NCBI GenBank assembly: GCA_025774735.1
Contig: JALGZU010000059.1
Coordinates: 1-11,674, forward strand
Direction: 5' to 3'
Origin: a candidate division LCP-89 bacterium
Lineage (GTDB): Bacteria > Electryoneota > B3-LCP
DNA length: 11,674 bases
Part shown: one piece after another, positions 8,681-11,674 of the stretch
Layout: each line of letters begins with the position of its first letter
How positions within the stretch are numbered: the stretch's first letter is position 1
Notes under the pieces: generated by a model
Seen by the model: only the letters and a program-made list of their open reading frames with translations
The model's database searches: none
What the model was told of the DNA's origin: nothing
Program-made: the position numbers and the translations under genes

Positions 8681-10252
8681 GTGAAGAAGAGAATGTTCAT
8701 GACGGGTTCGCTGCTGGTCGTAATCGCCTTCGTCGGCGGCATGAAATTCACGGAAAATCTCTGGGCGGCCGGCCGGAGTATTTACGAACAGATCAACCGG
8801 TTTGCTTATGTCATGCAGCTGGTTCGAGACCGCTATGTGGATGATCCGGATATGAACACCCTGGTCGATGGCGCCATCGACGGCATGCTGGGGGTCCTGG
8901 ATCCCCATTCCGTTTACATCAGCGCGGAAGACCAGGAACAGATCGCTGAGCAATTCGCCGGCGAATTCGAGGGAATCGGTATCCGCTTCGATATCCAGAA
9001 CGAGGTTCTCGTCGTCATCAGTCCGATACCCGGCACCCCCGCCGACCGACTCGGTCTGAGAGCGGGAGATCAGATCATAAAGATCAATGATATCTCCACC
9101 TACGGGATCACCAACGAGGAGGTCTTCAATAAGCTCAGAGGTCCGAAAGGTTCTCAGGTGAACATTACCGTGCGGAGGCAAGGGCTGAACGAAACCCTGG
9201 ATTACACCATCACGCGCGATACGATACCCATCCACAGCATTGAAACCTCGTACATGCTGAACGACCATACGGGGTACATCCTGCTGAACCAGTTCACCTC
9301 AACGACAAACGAAGAGATACAGCTGGCCCTGGACAACCTGTATGCGCAGGGAATGGAACAACTCCTCTTGGATTTGCGCAACAATTCCGGCGGTTACTTG
9401 CAGCAAGCGATCAACGTGCTCAGTGAATTTGTCGGCGGCAAACAGAGACTGGTCTTCACCCGGGGCCGCGATCTCGACTCGGAACGATCCTACTATGGTC
9501 CGGATGAAGCCCGGCATGCAGAGCTTCCTATCATTGTGCTGGTCAGTCACGGGAGCGCTTCCGCGTCGGAAATTGTGGCTGGTGCCATTCAGGATCTGGA
9601 CCGGGGATTGGTTGTCGGTCAGACCACCTTCGGTAAGGGCCTGGTGCAACAGGGATTCGAGCTCGGCGACGGGTCCGTGGTGCGCATAACGACGGATCGC
9701 TACTATACACCCAGTGGGCGACTGATCCAGCGATCCTACGAAGACGGGCTGGCCGAATACATCGAAGAGGCCTACGACGAGGAGGATCCCAACGAGCAGC
9801 CCGACAGCCTTAGGGAGATTTTCCACACCATGAAGGGCCGAGAGGTTTTTGGGGGTGGCGGCATTACTCCCGATATCAATGTCAGTTCGGGCTATGTCAG
9901 CGGCTATACTGCCCAGCTGATGCGTCAGAGGATCTTCTTTGAATACGCCAATGCCTTCTGCGGACAGCATCCTGATCTGAAGGGAGATGTCGAGGACTTC
10001 ATCGCCAATTATCACGCCAGCGATGTAATGCTCGAGGAACTCAAGAATCTGGCTGCCGAACACGATATCGCTACGGATGAGGAAAACTTCGAAAAAGATC
10101 GGGACTTCATCGCCCTGAATATCAAGGCAGAGATGGCCCAGATCTACTGGAATAACCGCCTCCACTACTACCGAATTCGTGCGATGGAAGACCAGCAGAT
10201 CCAGAAGGCACTGACGCTGTTCGATCAAGCCCGTAAAATTGCCGGCTTGTAA
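8681..10252 (+). CDS. ctpA: S41-family carboxy-terminal processing peptidase with PDZ domain
   Basis: This periplasmic serine protease recognises and trims protein C-termini. It has 523 residues from GTG 8681, preceded by AGGTGG at good spacing. An N-terminal hydrophobic segment (about 6-22) acts as signal peptide or anchor. The DPHSVYI motif sits near 74-80. A PDZ domain spans about 95-180 (FEGIGIRFD, ADRLGLRAGDQIIKINDI). The S41 core spans about 195-400, with LDLRNNSGGYL (230-240), the catalytic Ser294 in HGSASASEIVAGAI and Lys319 in TFGKGLVQ. The Ser-Lys spacing of 25 matches the known dyad of this family. Residues 405-523 form a charged, probably helical C-terminal extension that could handle substrate or oligomer contacts. 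It ends the obg-led run. Substrates are unknown. Confidence 0.93.
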   Translation: MKKRMFMTGSLLVVIAFVGGMKFTENLWAAGRSIYEQINRFAYVMQLVRDRYVDDPDMNTLVDGAIDGMLGVLDPHSVYISAEDQEQIAEQFAGEFEGIGIRFDIQNEVLVVISPIPGTPADRLGLRAGDQIIKINDISTYGITNEEVFNKLRGPKGSQVNITVRRQGLNETLDYTITRDTIPIHSIETSYMLNDHTGYILLNQFTSTTNEEIQLALDNLYAQGMEQLLLDLRNNSGGYLQQAINVLSEFVGGKQRLVFTRGRDLDSERSYYGPDEARHAELPIIVLVSHGSASASEIVAGAIQDLDRGLVVGQTTFGKGLVQQGFELGDGSVVRITTDRYYTPSGRLIQRSYEDGLAEYIEEAYDEEDPNEQPDSLREIFHTMKGREVFGGGGITPDINVSSGYVSGYTAQLMRQRIFFEYANAFCGQHPDLKGDVEDFIANYHASDVMLEELKNLAAEHDIATDEENFEKDRDFIALNIKAEMAQIYWNNRLHYYRIRAMEDQQIQKALTLFDQARKIAGL

Positions 10253-10295
10253 CTGAATGAAGGTGGGACAAATTCTAACAATTCTTAAAAAAACA

Positions 10296-10324
10296 TTGAC
10301 ATTACCCTGAAAATTTGTTAAGTT
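10296..10324 (+). promoter_or_regulatory. Sigma-70-type promoter candidate for the exbB operon
   Basis: TTGACA (10296-10301) is followed after 17 bases by TAAGTT (10319-10324), in an AT-rich 124-base gap after ctpA. The -35 box is perfect; the -10 box keeps only the first two bases and the last T. A start near 10331 would leave a leader of about 46 bases before the strong AAGGAGG at 10360-10366. No hairpin terminator for ctpA was seen in the gap. Confidence 0.5.
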
Positions 10325-10376
10325 AAAGTTTGAGAAAAATCATTCTAAAACTGAAATATAAGGAGGAAGGCGAAGC

Positions 10377-11009
10377 ATGGTTGAGCTATTCCTGAAAGGC
10401 GGATCGTTCATGTGGCCCCTTCTGGGTCTCTTGATCATAGGCCTGATGTTCACATTGGAGAGAATGTGGACCTTAACGAGAGCGTCCGTCAACACGCGCA
10501 AATTTATCCTGCAAGTTCGTAAAGCCATCAACGAGGGTGGCACCGATGCGGCATCCGAAGTCTGCGCCAACACGCGCGGACCGGTGGCAGCAGTTTTTCA
10601 CGCCGGGTTGATGCGTGCTGATCGCGGCCTGGAACATATCGAGAAGGCGATCATGACCGCCGGATCCATCGAGATGGCGTTCCTGGAAAAGAATCTCGTA
10701 TGGCTATCCACCATCATCGCCCTCGCTCCAATGCTCGGCTTTACCGGAACCGTATCCGGGATGATCAAATCCTTCGAAGACGTCGCCAAGGCCAACGACA
10801 TTTCACCTTCCATCGTGGCCAGCGGTATCTCCGAGGCTCTGCTGACAACCCTGTTCGGGTTGATCGTCGCCATGATCATCCAGGTCTTCCACAACTTCTT
10901 CGTCTCCCGCGTCGACAAACTTGTGATCGACATGGAAGAGGGCTCGGTAGAGTTCATCGATGCTATTGACGAGATGGAAGCAGGAAAAACGCAAGCCAGC
11001 GCCGGCTAA
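10377..11009 (+). CDS. exbB: ExbB/TolQ/MotA-family proton channel protein
   Basis: This inner-membrane protein forms the proton channel with ExbD or TolR and passes proton-motive-force energy to the outer membrane. It has 210 residues and three membrane segments at about 11-28, 107-128 and 155-175. The family core is present: LAPMLGFTGTVSGMIKSF (116-133) and GISEALLTTLFGLIVAM (150-166). The length fits ExbB or TolQ. Start ATG 10377 has AAGGAGG ten bases upstream. Two exbD-like genes follow, so it heads a TonB- or Tol-type motor operon. TolQ and ExbB cannot be told apart here, because neither tonB nor tolA or tolB is inside the window. Confidence 0.92.
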   Translation: MVELFLKGGSFMWPLLGLLIIGLMFTLERMWTLTRASVNTRKFILQVRKAINEGGTDAASEVCANTRGPVAAVFHAGLMRADRGLEHIEKAIMTAGSIEMAFLEKNLVWLSTIIALAPMLGFTGTVSGMIKSFEDVAKANDISPSIVASGISEALLTTLFGLIVAMIIQVFHNFFVSRVDKLVIDMEEGSVEFIDAIDEMEAGKTQASAG

Positions 11010-11042
11010 AACCTGAAAGGGCCGTGTAACTCGGAAAGAGAC

Positions 11043-11468
11043 ATGCTATTACAGAAAAAGAGAAAGCGTGAGTCGGAAATCTTCACGGCTTCCATGGCGG
11101 ACATAGCATTCCTGCTCATGATCTTCTTTTTGATGACTACCACTATCGACATGGACAAGGGGATCAATCTGACCTTGCCGGAGAAGGGTGGGGAGCAGGT
11201 GAGAATCAAAAAGGAGAACATCGCCAACCTGCTGGTTAACGAGGCTGGCCAGGTTCTTCTTGATGATGAACCTTTGGACGTTTCTCAAATAAACGAGATC
11301 ATCAAGCAGAAGATCGAAGAGACGGGCTATGATACAGATGGGAAACCCATCCTTATCGTCTCCATTAAAACAACGCGGGAGACGGATTACGACACCTATA
11401 TCCAGGTACTGGATCAAGTAAAGGTTGCAGGAGCCACCAAGATTTCCATTGCTGAGCCGGAGATGTAG
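11043..11468 (+). CDS. exbD: ExbD/TolR-family protein
   Basis: This is the partner of ExbB in the proton-driven motor: one membrane helix and a periplasmic domain. It has 141 residues. A basic N-terminus (MLLQKKRKRESE) precedes the helix at about 18-35, which begins SMADIAFLLMIFFLM and includes Asp20, the expected proton-carrying residue. The periplasmic part (about 40-141) has NLTLPEKGG, the strand-rich LLVNEAGQVLLDDEPLD and an ending typical of ExbD. It starts at ATG 11043, 33 bases after exbB, with GGAAAGAG as a modest ribosome binding site. Confidence 0.92.
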   Translation: MLLQKKRKRESEIFTASMADIAFLLMIFFLMTTTIDMDKGINLTLPEKGGEQVRIKKENIANLLVNEAGQVLLDDEPLDVSQINEIIKQKIEETGYDTDGKPILIVSIKTTRETDYDTYIQVLDQVKVAGATKISIAEPEM

Positions 11469-11474
11469 ACGACC

Positions 11475-11674
11475 ATGAAGTTCGAAAAGAAAGAGAGGGC
11501 GCACGCGTCCATCCCGACCGCGTCCATGCCGGATATTATCTTCATCCTGATCATATTCTTCATGGTATCGACGGTCTTCAAGGAGTTCCAGGGCTTGCCC
11601 ATCCTGACTCCTGCGGCTCGGTCGACGGAAAAGGTCGAAGCCAAGCGCAATATCACCTATGTGTGGGCGGATAA
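11475..11674 (+). CDS. exbD: Second ExbD/TolR-family protein, cut by window edge
   Basis: It starts at ATG 11475, six bases after the first exbD stop, and stays open to the window end, giving 66 residues. MKFEKKERAH is followed by IPTASMPDIIFILIIFFMVS, the ExbD membrane helix with its conserved Asp20, then a periplasmic start VFKEFQGLPILTPAARS. The pair of ExbD proteins differs clearly in the sequence after the helix, so this is not a recent duplication. Two ExbD subunits with one ExbB suggest a heteromeric plug or two alternative motors. The rest of the gene lies outside. Confidence 0.88.
   Translation, partial: MKFEKKERAHASIPTASMPDIIFILIIFFMVSTVFKEFQGLPILTPAARSTEKVEAKRNITYVWAD

Noticed and set aside
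8645..9268. 207-residue minus-strand frame opposite the start of ctpA
   Set aside because: It spans the junction between two plus-strand genes and has no domain features; the sense frame has the signal peptide and PDZ domain.
9299..10228. 309-residue open frame on the minus strand opposite ctpA
   Set aside because: It is antisense to a well-supported S41 peptidase, shows no domain motif, and arises from the codon bias of the real gene.
10268..10318. ACAAATT / AATTTGT inverted repeat overlapping the exbB promoter
   Set aside because: Seven AT-rich bases with a 37-base gap are easily chance in this composition.

Overview
The window looks like chromosomal sequence from a Gram-negative bacterium, most plausibly a deep lineage of the FCB superphylum (Marinimicrobia, Calditrichota or KSB1-like). 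The reasons are an ExbB/ExbD module, which implies an outer membrane; an alternative GlmU-type protein of the kind used by Bacteroidota and Chlorobi relatives; an Obg GTPase with SKSD in place of NKxD; and a very short pilin-like protein beginning MGQQQ next to a PilC with a doubled N-terminal segment. No mobile element, CRISPR array, tRNA or rRNA was seen. The phylum assignment is inference from remembered family patterns, not from a search.

Left half, all on the minus strand in transcription order: a stand-alone double-ACT-domain protein (3888-3421), an NtrC-family sigma-54 activator (3217-1808), a pilin-like protein (1474-1061) and the N-terminal part of a PilC/GspF inner-membrane platform protein (760 to the window edge). 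The pilin-like gene is preceded by a good sigma-54 -24/-12 element and by inverted repeats at a distance suited to an activator. This suggests a PilR-like local circuit. The 300 bases between the pilin-like gene and pilC hold three successive inverted repeats and no gene.

Right half, all on the plus strand: divergent sigma-70-type promoters at about 3956-4056 separate the two halves. Next comes a compact series obg, dprA, a DUF362 protein with two 4Fe-4S clusters, a GlmU-like sugar nucleotidyltransferase/acyltransferase, and a ctpA-type S41 peptidase. Gaps are 43 bases or less, obg and dprA overlap by ATGA, and three genes use non-ATG starts. After a 124-base gap with its own promoter candidate come exbB, exbD and a second exbD that runs off the window.

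Together the right half covers ribosome assembly and the stringent-type checkpoint (Obg), uptake and protection of transforming DNA (DprA), amino-sugar nucleotide supply for the envelope (GlmU-like), periplasmic proteolysis (CtpA) and proton-motive-force transduction to the outer membrane (ExbB/ExbD). The left half supplies a type IV pilus or type II secretion-like filament with probable sigma-54 control. The least described part is the MGQQQ pilin-like protein, its sigma-54 circuit and the duplicated PilC N-terminus.
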